From assembly GCA_023391535.1 (NCBI GenBank), contig JAEWAU010000108.1, positions 1 to 17,446 of the forward strand: a stretch of DNA of 17,446 nucleotides, given 5' to 3'. The DNA is from Bacillota bacterium. Lineage in GTDB: Bacteria > Bacillota > Clostridia > Oscillospirales > Ethanoligenentaceae. Below the pieces are notes generated by a model, which saw nothing but the letters and a program-made list of their open reading frames with translations, was not told the origin of the DNA and made no database searches. Of this stretch, positions 7,939 to 15,424 are shown piece by piece; positions within the stretch are counted from its first letter, which is position 1, and each line of letters opens with the position of its first letter. The position numbers were made by a program, and so were the translations under genes.

Positions 7939-8046
7939 GTCGTCTTTTCCGCCGGCCGGGGCATCCCGGAAGCGGGGGCGGCGCCGCCCGGGCGGGCGTT
8001 TCGTCTATTTTCCCGCGGCGGGAAGGCCAAACGCTTCGGAATTTTA

Positions 8047-8113
8047 CAATCCAGCAATCCAATAATCCAACAATCCAACAATCCAAGCCGGCCAAGCCGG
8101 CCAAGCCGACCAA
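8047..8113 (+). repeat. Two adjacent tandem-repeat arrays in the leader
   Basis: Five copies of an 8-bp unit close to CAATCCAA (8047-8086) are followed directly by three copies of a 9-bp unit, GCCGGCCAA with one variant (8087-8113). They lie between the T-box terminator and the XRE-cupin gene. The rest of 7939-8167 is G+C-rich with no gene that I can support. Confidence 0.8.
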
Positions 8114-8167
8114 ACCGGGAAGGCTGCCGCAGGAAGAGTTGCCGGATACCGAAAGGAGTGCGGGTCA

Positions 8168-8734
8168 ATGGAAACGCAGATTCAGGAGATTGCCGAGCGC
8201 ATCAAGGGCCTTCGGCAGATGATGGAGATTTCCGAGGAGGAGATGGCGCGCATCACGGGCGTAAGCCTTGCGGATTACCGCGCGTTCGAGGCGGGGCAGC
8301 GCGATTTTCCGTTCACCTTCCTGCTCGAATGCTCCGGGCGGTTCGGCGTGGACCTCGTGGAGCTGCTCACGGGCGATAACCCGCGCCTGACGTTCTACAC
8401 GGTGGTGCGGCGGGGCAAGGGGCTGCGGGTCGCGCGGCGCACGGGGTTCGAGTACCGGCACCTCGCGCCGTACCTCAAGAACAAGATGGCGGAGCCGTTC
8501 TACGTGGTGGCCCCCTACAGCGCGCAGGACGAGGCGGGAGCCGTCTCCTATTCCTCGCACGAAGGGCAGGAGTTCGATTATATCCTCCGCGGAAGCCTCA
8601 AGGTGGTGCTGGACGGTCATGTGGAGGTGCTCCACGAGGGCGATTCGGTCTATTACGATTCGGGCCATCCGCACGGCATGGTGGCCGTAGGCGGCGCCGA
8701 CTGCGAATTTCTGGCGTTCGTGCTGCACGAATAA
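8168..8734 (+). CDS. XRE-family transcriptional regulator with C-terminal cupin domain
   Basis: The 188-residue protein has an N-terminal XRE helix-turn-helix (about 10-67; RIKGLRQMMEISEEEMARIT, then the recognition-helix region around VSLADYRAFEAG). Its C-terminal cupin_2 barrel (about 112-186) contains SSHEGQEFDYILRGSL and SGHPHG. H131, E135, H167 and H169 are in positions that often bind metal or ligand in cupins. Such proteins usually sense a small molecule and repress or activate a neighbouring metabolic operon. The ATG has AAAGGAG 9 nt upstream. The acyl-CoA synthetase gene follows after 59 nt on the same strand, so the likely target is its own operon, responding to that enzyme's substrate or product (inference). 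The gene is read through the T-box leader. Confidence 0.9.
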   Translation: METQIQEIAERIKGLRQMMEISEEEMARITGVSLADYRAFEAGQRDFPFTFLLECSGRFGVDLVELLTGDNPRLTFYTVVRRGKGLRVARRTGFEYRHLAPYLKNKMAEPFYVVAPYSAQDEAGAVSYSSHEGQEFDYILRGSLKVVLDGHVEVLHEGDSVYYDSGHPHGMVAVGGADCEFLAFVLHE

Positions 8735-8793
8735 CAGGTCCCGGAACGTCATATGCGGGCTTGCGGGCTTATGGAAAGGAAGAATCGGACCCT

Positions 8794-10455
8794 ATGCAGA
8801 ATCTGAATTTGAAATACGTCAACGAAGAATACGATGAGAACGGCGTGCTGTGCAAATACAGCCTGAACATCCCGGAGGATTTCAACTTCGCTTACGACAT
8901 CGTGGACGAGATGGCCCGGCGCGAGCCGGAAAAAACCGCGCTGGTGTGGTGCAACGAGGCGGGCGAGGAACATACGTTCACCTTCGGGGATATCAAACGG
9001 TACAGCGACAAAACGGCAAACTATCTCACGTCGCTGGGCGTGCGCAAGGGCGACCTCGTGATGCTGGTGCTCAAACGGCACTACCAGTTCTGGTTTTCCA
9101 TCGTGGCGCTCGAGAAGATCGGCGCCGTGGCCATCCCCGGCACGGCATTGCTCACGGCGAAGGATTTCGAATACCGCTTCAACATGGCCGGCATCAAGGG
9201 TATCGTCTGCACCGCGGATGGCGAAACCGCCGCTTCGGTGGACGCGGCGGCGGCCAAATCGCCTTCGCTTTCCGTCAAGGTCATCGTGAACGGCGAGCGC
9301 GCGGGCTGGCATTCCTTCGCGAAAGGCGTGGAAGCCGCACAGGAACGCTGGAGCCGCCCGCAGGGCGCGGACGCGCTGAGCGTTTATGAGAACATGCTCA
9401 TGTACTTCACCTCCGGAACGAGCGGAATGCCCAAGCTCGTGGCGCATGACCACACCTACGCGCTGGCGCACCTCGCCACCGCCAAGCACTGGCTGAACGT
9501 CGGGCCGGACAGCCTCCACCTCACCGTGGCCGAAACGGGCTGGGGCAAGGCGGTCTGGGGCAAGCTCTACGGGCAGTGGATCATGGAAGCCGCCGTGTTC
9601 GTCTATGATTTCGACAAATTCGATCCTTCCGCGCTGCTGCAAAAGATCGAGCAGTACCATATCACGTCGTTCTGTGCGCCGCCCACGATCTACCGCTTCT
9701 TCATCAAGCAGGGCATGGAGGGCTACGATCTTTCGTCGCTGCGGTACGCCTGCATCGCGGGCGAGGCGCTCAATCCCGAGGTGTACGATCGGTTTTATCA
9801 GAACACCGGGCTCAAGCTGATGGAGGCGTTCGGGCAGACGGAGAGCACCGTGCTCATCGCGAATCTCAGGGGTATGGAGCCGAAGCCCGGCTCCATGGGC
9901 AAACCGGCCCCGCTCTACCATGTGGATATCCTCGACGAGGACGGCAGCTCCGTGCCCACCGGCGAGGTGGGCGAGATCTGCGTCCAGGGCGAATACGAGC
10001 ACACGCCGGGGCTGTTCCGCGGCTATTTCCGCGATGAGGAGCGTACCCGCGCCGTGTGGCACGACGGCTGGTACCACACGGGCGACACCGCGTGGCGCGA
10101 CGAGGACGGCTATTTCTGGTACGTGGGCCGCACGGACGACGTCATCAAATCCTCGGGCTACCGCATCGGGCCGTTCGAGATCGAGAGCGTGCTCATGAAG
10201 CACCCCGCCGTGCTGGAATGCGCCATCACCGGCGCGCCGGACCCCATCCGCGGGCAGGTGGTAAAAGCCAGCATCGTGCTGATGAAGGGCTATGCGCCCT
10301 CCGAAAAACTGGCGCAGGAGCTGAAGGACTTCGTCAAGCACCAGACGGCTCCCTACAAATACCCGCGCGTCGTGGAATTTCTGCCCGAGCTGCCCAAAAC
10401 CATCAGCGGCAAAATCCGCCGCGTGGAGCTGCGCGAGCGCGGCAGCCGGAAATAA
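8794..10455 (+). CDS. AMP-forming acyl-CoA synthetase (acetyl/medium-chain ACS-like)
   Basis: This ANL-superfamily enzyme should activate a carboxylic acid with ATP to an acyl-AMP and transfer it to CoA. The 553-residue protein has the full motif set: FTSGTSGMPK (206-215), EAFGQTES (344-351), YHTGD (427-431), GRTDDVIKSSGYRIG (445-459) and the C-terminal PKTISGKIRR with catalytic K540. The sequence resembles the acetyl-CoA synthetase/ACSM branch more than long-chain enzymes; the exact substrate cannot be read from sequence. ATG 8794 is the first credible start, with AAAGGAAG upstream at rather long spacing. A TTG at 8761 has no binding site. The partner regulator lies upstream and the shared terminator downstream. 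Control by an apparent Ile T-box suggests a link to branched-chain or related acid metabolism. Confidence 0.93.
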   Translation: MQNLNLKYVNEEYDENGVLCKYSLNIPEDFNFAYDIVDEMARREPEKTALVWCNEAGEEHTFTFGDIKRYSDKTANYLTSLGVRKGDLVMLVLKRHYQFWFSIVALEKIGAVAIPGTALLTAKDFEYRFNMAGIKGIVCTADGETAASVDAAAAKSPSLSVKVIVNGERAGWHSFAKGVEAAQERWSRPQGADALSVYENMLMYFTSGTSGMPKLVAHDHTYALAHLATAKHWLNVGPDSLHLTVAETGWGKAVWGKLYGQWIMEAAVFVYDFDKFDPSALLQKIEQYHITSFCAPPTIYRFFIKQGMEGYDLSSLRYACIAGEALNPEVYDRFYQNTGLKLMEAFGQTESTVLIANLRGMEPKPGSMGKPAPLYHVDILDEDGSSVPTGEVGEICVQGEYEHTPGLFRGYFRDEERTRAVWHDGWYHTGDTAWRDEDGYFWYVGRTDDVIKSSGYRIGPFEIESVLMKHPAVLECAITGAPDPIRGQVVKASIVLMKGYAPSEKLAQELKDFVKHQTAPYKYPRVVEFLPELPKTISGKIRRVELRERGSRK

Positions 10456-10470
10456 CGCGGTATTCCATAA

Positions 10471-10510
10471 AAAACCGCCGGCGGGCAAAAGTCCGCCGGC
10501 GGTTTTTTTT
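10471..10510. terminator. Strong bidirectional terminator
   Basis: A 14-bp perfect stem (10471-10484 with 10493-10506) has eight T residues on the plus side (10503-10510) and a matching A-run on the left (10469-10474). It can end both the acyl-CoA synthetase transcript (plus) and the AI-2E permease transcript (minus). Confidence 0.9.
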
Positions 10511-10566
10511 AATGCCTTACGGGGGAGTTCCGCGCCCTGAACATTCCCAAAGCGCGCTTTGCGGTG

Positions 10567-11667
10567 TCAGGCTCCGGCGGACGGCCCGCCCTGTTTGGGC
10601 TGCGCGGGCGCCGCTGCGGCCGGTTTGCGCCGGAACTGGATCTTTTCCACGTCCACACCCAGAATATCGAGCAGGAAGATGAAGATCGGGATGCCGACGA
10701 GCAGGCCCCAGATGCCGAGAAAATGCTCGGAAACCACCAGCACCATGAACGTGACGAACACGGGAAGCTTGGTCTTGTCGGACATCAGCTTCGGGTTGAG
10801 CACATACCCTTCCAGGGTGTGGAGCACGGCGATGAGCACGACGACATAGAGCACATAGCGCATTCCGCCCACATTGTAGGCGATGAGCGAGAGCGGTACC
10901 AGCGAGATGAACACGCCGGCCACCGGGATGATGCCCAGCAGGAAGATCATGATGCCAAGCCCCATCAGGTTGGGGAAGCCCAGAATCCACAGAATCGTCA
11001 GCGAAAACAGGCTGTTGATGAACGAGATGAGAATCTGGGTCTGGAGCACCTTGCCGAACGAATTGGTGAACTCCCGGCCGAAATAGGCGAGGTCGTGGTA
11101 CATCCAGCCGATCTTGCTTCCGGCGAACGCCGAGAAAAACGCGCGGATGCGTGTTTTCTGGAGCATGAAGAACAGGCTCAGGATGAGAGCCATGAGGAAG
11201 TTAAATCCGAACGAGCCGACGCTGCTGATGACGCCGATGATGTATTTGCTGCTGTTGGTGGCGTACTCGCTGAGCTTGATGTTTTTGGCCTGATTGCGCA
11301 GGTAATCGATAAAGACGTTGCCCGAATCCGGCATTTTGAGGTATCTTTCAATGGAGAAGGCGACGGTCTGGATGACGTCGGTGCTCTCCTTCACGATGGC
11401 GGGCGCGTATTTCCACACCACCACGACCAGCACGCCGAGCACGAGCAGGTAGAGGAACACCACGATGGGAGAACGGTTGTGCGGCAGGAAGCGGTGCAGG
11501 TAGCGGTACAGAAATTTCTGCGCGCCGTCGATCAGGATGATAAAGATGAACGCGAGCAGAAAGAGCGGCAGCAGGCTGCGCATCAGGTAGAAGACGACGC
11601 ACAGCACAGCCAGGAGGAAAATGCGCCTCACCCCGGGGCGCCTGAGCAGTTCCTTCAGGTAATCCAT
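10567..11667 (-). CDS. AI-2E family transporter (PerM/YdiK-like permease)
   Basis: The 366-residue integral membrane protein begins MDYLKELLRR and has about eight hydrophobic spans. These include paired N-terminal helices (about 15-50), one near 68-88, then LIS FINSLFSLTIL-type helices, a glycine-rich segment LMGLGIMIFLLGIIPVAGV and a late GIWGLLVGIPIFIFLLDIL helix. The conserved block HTLEGYVLNPKLMSDKTKLP is diagnostic of the family. Members export autoinducer-2 in E. coli (TqsA) or act as Na+/H+ antiporters or unknown exporters; the substrate here is unknown. The tail is Ala/Pro/Gln-rich. The start at 11667 has GGAAAGGGA 9 nt upstream. Upstream in-frame codons give a non-hydrophobic Arg/Pro-rich extension that looks untranslated. 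It lies 143 nt behind the ATPase gene with no promoter seen between. Confidence 0.92.
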   Translation of the reverse strand: MDYLKELLRRPGVRRIFLLAVLCVVFYLMRSLLPLFLLAFIFIILIDGAQKFLYRYLHRFLPHNRSPIVVFLYLLVLGVLVVVVWKYAPAIVKESTDVIQTVAFSIERYLKMPDSGNVFIDYLRNQAKNIKLSEYATNSSKYIIGVISSVGSFGFNFLMALILSLFFMLQKTRIRAFFSAFAGSKIGWMYHDLAYFGREFTNSFGKVLQTQILISFINSLFSLTILWILGFPNLMGLGIMIFLLGIIPVAGVFISLVPLSLIAYNVGGMRYVLYVVVLIAVLHTLEGYVLNPKLMSDKTKLPVFVTFMVLVVSEHFLGIWGLLVGIPIFIFLLDILGVDVEKIQFRRKPAAAAPAQPKQGGPSAGA

Positions 11668-11810
11668 GAAAAAGGGTCCCTTTCCTTGCGGTGTTTCCGC
11701 TTTCGGCAAATGCGGCCGGAGCCGCGGTATCGGCCTGCGGAGCTCCGGAAGAGCCGGCGGTTCTGCCTTCCCGATTCGTTCCCGTCGAATTTTCCCGCTG
11801 AATCGTTCCG

Positions 11811-13202
11811 TCAAATCATCCAGTAAGGGATGAAATACACGCCGTCTTCGGCGTCGAGCTTATCCTTGGTGACGAGCACGGCGAACTCGGCGCCGTAGAG
11901 CTTCATAAAGGCGCGCAGCGAGCGCACGCGCCTTTCGGAGATTTCGCGCTGGTAGTTGACGGAAACAGGCAGCAGGCCGCGGGGCGTGCGGAGAACCAGA
12001 TCGACCTCGCGTTTGCCGTCCTTCCAGAAAAAAACCTCGCCGCCCGCGGCGCGGGCGTATTCGTGCGCCAAGTAGCGCAGCGCCTGGAGCACGAGGGCGT
12101 CGTATTCGGCGGAAATTCCGGTGTTGCGCAAAAACGCGTTGCTCACGCCGGTATCCAGCACATAAAAACGGCGGTTCTTGCGCACCACACGGCCCGCCTG
12201 CGTAAGCGCGGGGGAAAAGTTTTCGGCCACCTCCGCGATGCCGCAGCCCGAAAGAGCCGCGATGTAGGCGATGGTGGTGGAAGTATCCAGATAAAGCGAG
12301 CGGCCGATGCTGCCGTAGGACTGCTCCACGCCGCCGCGGGAGGCGATGAGGAACAGGAGCTTTTTGAGCTTGAGCGGCGCGCGGATGCCGCCTTCGGCCG
12401 CCACGTCGAGGTAGAGCGAGCGGTCCAGCAAAAGCAGCAGCGAATGGAGCCATTCCTCGGGGCTGCCCGCGTGAAAGAAGCCGGGGTATCCTCCGCAGAG
12501 CAGATATTCTTCCAGAATCTGCGATTTATAGGGTCGGAATTCCCCCAGCGGATAGACGTTGGCGGAAAGCTCCCGATAATAAGCGGAGGGGTCCTCGAAG
12601 AGCGGTTCGCCGGGCAGCAGGCTTTTGAAGCGGAGGAGATCCACGTCGGCGCGCCGGTAAGCGCCGAAAAATTCGGCGAACTGCACCTGCGTCAGCGGCA
12701 TCACCCGCACGCGCCGCTCCGTTTCGGGCGGCAGCCCGTCGTCCCGCGTCCCAAGGCCCTGCGCCACAATAAATTTGAGGTTTGAGGCGTGCTGCGCATA
12801 ATTGAGCACATAAATCTGCCAGTCCTCGATGCGCTCCACGTCGTCGAGAAAAACATACACGGGGGCCGTGAGCGCAAACAGGTCCTCGTGGAGAATATCG
12901 GTGGCGTAAACGTCCAGCAGGCTGCCGACGGAGCGGCGCTCGCCGAACAGGGTCATCTCGTCGCCGCCCAGCAGCAGGATGCGCCGCGCCGGAACCTGCG
13001 ACGCGAGCAGATGATGAATGGTTTGATGGAGCAGCGCGGTCTTTCCGCAGCCGCACGGCCCCGTGATGTTCGTAATGCCGCTGCCAAGGCTCGCCAGAAT
13101 CTCGGAAAATTCGCTGCGGAGGCGCTTATGCAGGAGCGCCGGGTCGACATTCCCGCTTTCCCACCAGGTGTTGATCCGCTCCATCGCGTAAACAGGATTC
13201 AT
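11811..13202 (-). CDS. AAA_14 / DUF4143-type ATP-binding protein
   Basis: The 463-residue protein has a P-loop GPCGCGKT (48-55), a Walker B-like strand YVFLDDVERI (116-125) and a C-terminal DUF4143-like domain. The latter contains the motif FFWKDGKREVDLVL, reminiscent of restriction-endonuclease-like folds in this group. These abundant bacterial ATPases have no settled function; links to toxin-antitoxin, defence or mobile DNA have been proposed, and I cannot choose. The ATG at 13202 has GGAG 6 nt upstream; the ATG at 13214 overlaps that site. The gene is read from the promoter at 13277-13305 and is probably co-transcribed with the AI-2E permease. The C-terminal end (FIPYWMI) is complete. Confidence 0.8.
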   Translation of the reverse strand: MNPVYAMERINTWWESGNVDPALLHKRLRSEFSEILASLGSGITNITGPCGCGKTALLHQTIHHLLASQVPARRILLLGGDEMTLFGERRSVGSLLDVYATDILHEDLFALTAPVYVFLDDVERIEDWQIYVLNYAQHASNLKFIVAQGLGTRDDGLPPETERRVRVMPLTQVQFAEFFGAYRRADVDLLRFKSLLPGEPLFEDPSAYYRELSANVYPLGEFRPYKSQILEEYLLCGGYPGFFHAGSPEEWLHSLLLLLDRSLYLDVAAEGGIRAPLKLKKLLFLIASRGGVEQSYGSIGRSLYLDTSTTIAYIAALSGCGIAEVAENFSPALTQAGRVVRKNRRFYVLDTGVSNAFLRNTGISAEYDALVLQALRYLAHEYARAAGGEVFFWKDGKREVDLVLRTPRGLLPVSVNYQREISERRVRSLRAFMKLYGAEFAVLVTKDKLDAEDGVYFIPYWMI

Positions 13203-13276
13203 GCAACGCTCCATTCCGGCGGCGCGGCCGTTCCCGTCCGAGGCAAAATCCCGGAAAATCGGGTTAATTACCTCTA

Positions 13277-13305
13277 TTTATAACATATTTGTAGACTGCC
13301 GTCAA
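13277..13305 (-). promoter_or_regulatory. Sigma-A promoter of the ATPase gene
   Basis: On the minus strand TTGACG (13305-13300) and TATAAA (13282-13277) are separated by 17 bp. The predicted start is near 13270, giving a leader of about 68 nt. Confidence 0.8.
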
Positions 13306-13444
13306 CAAACAGCGCCGAAATCCACGGGCGGAATCGGCGGCATCAAAACGCGCGAAAGACCCCGGCGTTTTCGCAACAGGTTTTGCTTCAGATTTTGTTT
13401 GAGATGCATATTTTTAATCTTTTCAGTGAACTCACATGCAAAAG

Positions 13445-13470
13445 CGCCAGCCTTTAAAGCTGGCGTTTTT
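13445..13470. terminator. Short intrinsic terminator-like hairpin
   Basis: CGCCAGC (13445-13451) pairs with GCTGGCG (13459-13465), followed by five T residues on the plus strand. The minus strand has CTTTT after the stem. No plus-strand gene precedes it, so it may end leftward transcription from the 13631-14164 gene or be a remnant of a lost gene. Confidence 0.55.
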
Positions 13471-13523
13471 CTTGTATATAAGCCGAATATAAGCTAAGGA
13501 GCGAAATTTATCCTTAAAAGCAG

Positions 13524-13578
13524 CACCTAAAATCACATTGTTGCGCCTATAGTTAACGGCGTGATTTTAGGTGTTTTT
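13524..13578. terminator. 13-bp inverted repeat with T-run
   Basis: CACCTAAAATCAC (13524-13536) is perfectly complementary to GTGATTTTAGGTG (13561-13573) with a 24-nt loop and TTTTT following on the plus strand. It lies 52 nt past the stop of the AT-rich secreted-protein gene. The large loop is unusual for a terminator; a transposon-end remnant is an alternative. Confidence 0.45.
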
Positions 13579-13630
13579 CATATGGGAATATAATTTTGAT
13601 TTTAACCAGATTTTATGCCGGAACATATTT

Positions 13631-14164
13631 TTATATTTTCAGGCTTAAGTTTTCCAATATATTTATAAACATCTTTTTGGTTTGTTCCTCTTTGTCATCA
13701 AGGGAAAACTCAAACGTATATATAGCCTTATCTTTTAAAGTTATAACAGCGTAATAATCATCATGCGTTCCTCCTGTATAGCCTAAACCGGGGGTAGAGT
13801 CGTCAACATCTAATGTGTACAGTCTGCATTTACCTAAAGGAATATCAATGAATTCGTCATTTATGATAGTACTGTGGTTACGTTGATGAAATTTGAAGTT
13901 TCCTGTATATCGGTCAGATATAACCCATCCTCTTTCCACTCCTTTGTCATCGATAAAGGAGTATTGGACTTTGCGGCTGGTGTCCAACCTCCAATTTTCC
14001 GGCAAAACGATATTCAACGTTGTTAAGTCATAATTACCGCTTCGTAATAAACTTTGAGATAGATAAGGGGGCTTATTTGTTACGGCAGATGCTTTTTCGA
14101 CGGGATTGAAAATGCAAAATAGCACCACTGCTGTCGTTAATGCACAGAACGTCATTTTCTTCAA
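13631..14164 (-). CDS. Secreted protein of unknown function in an AT-rich island
   Basis: The 177-residue protein has a typical signal peptide (MKKMTFCALTTAVVLFCIF..., cleavage likely after KASA near residue 27). The mature domain has no cysteine cluster apart from C113, several beta-like stretches and the segments NIVLPENWRLD, IDIPLGKCRLYTLDVDD and HDDYYAVITLKDKAIYTFEF. I do not recognise the family with certainty; secreted domains attached to some Clostridia BlaR1/M56-type sensors look similar, but this is recollection only. The start is TTG at 14164 with GGAAG 7 nt upstream; an ATG at 14155 lacks a binding site. Codon use is AT-rich, unlike all neighbours, suggesting acquisition. No partner gene is adjacent and no convincing promoter was found. 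Confidence 0.7.
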   Translation of the reverse strand: MKKMTFCALTTAVVLFCIFNPVEKASAVTNKPPYLSQSLLRSGNYDLTTLNIVLPENWRLDTSRKVQYSFIDDKGVERGWVISDRYTGNFKFHQRNHSTIINDEFIDIPLGKCRLYTLDVDDSTPGLGYTGGTHDDYYAVITLKDKAIYTFEFSLDDKEEQTKKMFINILENLSLKI

Positions 14165-14264
14165 AATATCACTTCCAATTCAACAATATGATATTCGTAG
14201 CTTTCACCTGAAATGTATCGATATATGTGGCACTTATTTCTTATAAACTTAAGAGCGAAAAAAG

Positions 14265-14302
14265 GGAGAAAATTCACAAGGATTACCCTGTGAATTTTCT
14301 CC
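14265..14302. terminator. Strong bidirectional terminator-like hairpin
   Basis: GGAGAAAATTCACA (14265-14278) pairs perfectly with TGTGAATTTTCTCC (14289-14302) around a 10-nt loop. ATTTTTC follows on the plus side, and CTTTTTTCGC follows on the minus side. On the minus strand it lies past the end of the NlpC/P60 gene and before the secreted-protein gene, so it probably insulates the two. Confidence 0.75.
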
Positions 14303-14418
14303 ATTTTTCGCATTTCTAAACGTGTTTTGCGTTGCGATTTTCCACAATTTTTAAAGGTTTGCACCTCATAGCAGAACCCGTTACGTTTTCCGCCGGGGGC
14401 TTTCGCAAATTTTGCGCG

Positions 14419-15123
14419 TCAGTTGATGAACCGGCGCGCCGTGACGTACACGCGCGACCAGTAGGAGTTCGAAAGGCTCGTTTCCACGACCTTCTGCACG
14501 GTGCCGGATTCGGCCTGGATAAACATTCCGTTTCCGATATAAACGCCCTCGTGGCTCACGCCGCCGCCCTCCGTATCAAAGAAGATCAGGTCGCCGGGCT
14601 GCAGGTTCGCGCGCGAAACCGCCGTGCCCATCGTGGCCTGTTTGGCCGCCGAGTGCGGCAGCGTGATGCCGGCCTTCTGGTAGGCGAAAAGCGCAAGCCC
14701 CGAGCAGTCGAACCCCGAAAGCGACGCTCCGCCGAACACATAAGGCGAGCCGAGCGCCCATTCCGCGGCAGCCACAACCTGGTGCCGCCCAGCCGCCGCG
14801 CCCGTGAGGACGTAGCTGCTGGAAACCCACGCCGTTTTGCCGCCGTAGGAAATCTGGTACCAGCCCGAAGAGCTGCCCACAATGGAAATCTTCGCGCCGT
14901 CGTAGAGCCTGCCCAGCACGGCGGCGTTTGCGGAGGCGGCGCTGCGCACGCGCAGCGAGCTTGCGACGTTCACCACGCCGGAGCCGCTGTAAGCCAGCGC
15001 CGGCAGGGCCAGCAAAACGGCGGCAGCCGTTCCCGCAGCCGCGGCACACAGGGCGCGGCCCGTTTTACCGGCTCCTATGTATGCGAACATCCGTTTTATC
15101 CGTTCCCTCTTCATGCGATTCAT
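14419..15123 (-). CDS. Secreted SH3b-NlpC/P60 peptidoglycan hydrolase
   Basis: A gamma-D-glutamyl-diamino-acid endopeptidase-type enzyme expected to cut peptide stems of peptidoglycan outside the cell. The 234-residue protein has a basic N-terminus and hydrophobic signal segment (about 21-45, likely cleavage after ALA), an SH3b wall-binding domain (about 50-108: SSLRVRSAASANAAVLGRL, GWYQISYGGKTAWVSSSYV) and an NlpC/P60 domain (112-234). C140 (GFDCSGL) and H191 (VSHEGVYIG) are the catalytic pair. The third polar position, commonly His in FIHA, is Gln203 in FIQA. The start at 15123 has AAGGAAGG 8 nt upstream. It is monocistronic, with a consensus promoter and a long leader. Confidence 0.93.
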   Translation of the reverse strand: MNRMKRERIKRMFAYIGAGKTGRALCAAAAGTAAAVLLALPALAYSGSGVVNVASSLRVRSAASANAAVLGRLYDGAKISIVGSSSGWYQISYGGKTAWVSSSYVLTGAAAGRHQVVAAAEWALGSPYVFGGASLSGFDCSGLALFAYQKAGITLPHSAAKQATMGTAVSRANLQPGDLIFFDTEGGGVSHEGVYIGNGMFIQAESGTVQKVVETSLSNSYWSRVYVTARRFIN

Positions 15124-15274
15124 TCCCGTTGCCTTCCTTTCCGTTCGCTTTCGTTTCCGTTCGGTATTATCGCGGCCATAAATCATTGCGTTCTTTGTCT
15201 TTCATTGGCTTATTCTGCCTGTTTTTCATGGAGAAGCGGCCAAATCCGACAAAATATCGGGTTGTTTGACCGCG

Positions 15275-15303
15275 ATTATATACTGTACGTATCATCTTGT
15301 CAA
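15275..15303 (-). promoter_or_regulatory. Consensus sigma-A promoter of the NlpC/P60 gene
   Basis: On the minus strand TTGACA (15303-15298) and TATAAT (15280-15275) match perfectly with a 17-bp spacer. The predicted start is near 15268, leaving a leader of about 145 nt. The leader includes a possible 20-codon ORF (15229-15167) without a ribosome binding site and a purine-rich stretch before the start codon. I recognise no riboswitch in it. Confidence 0.9.
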
Positions 15304-15365
15304 TGTTTTGTAACTGTTTCGCAACTATTTTGGAATTATTTGAAACTTGACAGATTTCCGAACGA

Positions 15366-15424
15366 AAAAGCACGCCGAAATTCCCCATTTCATCCGCTTT
15401 TGGGGAGAATTTCGGCGTGCTTTT
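15366..15424 (-). terminator. Terminator of the FAD-Rieske oxidoreductase gene
   Basis: A 17-bp perfect stem (15366-15382 with 15408-15424) is extended by CCCC/GGGG past a 2-nt bulge. On the minus strand it is followed by a T-run (CTTTTTCG). The 154 nt between it and the gene end at 15581 hold only a small CGGC/GCCG hairpin near 15432-15448 and no supported gene. Confidence 0.75.

Larger units (their letters stand above)
13380..14400. other. AT-rich island between G+C-rich genes
   Basis: Base composition drops visibly over about 1 kb compared with both flanks. The island contains one gene (13631-14164) and three hairpins (13445-13470, 13524-13578, 14265-14302). No integrase, transposase or tRNA attachment site is visible. 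Boundaries are approximate, judged by eye. Confidence 0.55.

Noticed and set aside
8047..8113. Tandem repeats considered as a CRISPR array
   Set aside because: Units are 8-9 bp and directly contiguous, with no spacers and no cas genes.
8749..10488. 579-residue ORF antisense to the acyl-CoA synthetase
   Set aside because: It mirrors the codon bias of the real gene in G+C-rich DNA. Its composition is His/Arg/Ala-rich with no family motif, while the sense frame is a complete ANL enzyme.
14161..14364. 67-residue minus-strand ORF upstream of the secreted-protein gene
   Set aside because: It runs through the strong hairpin at 14265-14302, has no clear ribosome binding site and no recognisable domain.
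15124..15268. NlpC/P60 leader considered as a c-di-AMP (ydaO-type) riboswitch
   Set aside because: The conserved ydaO sequence blocks are not visible in the leader.
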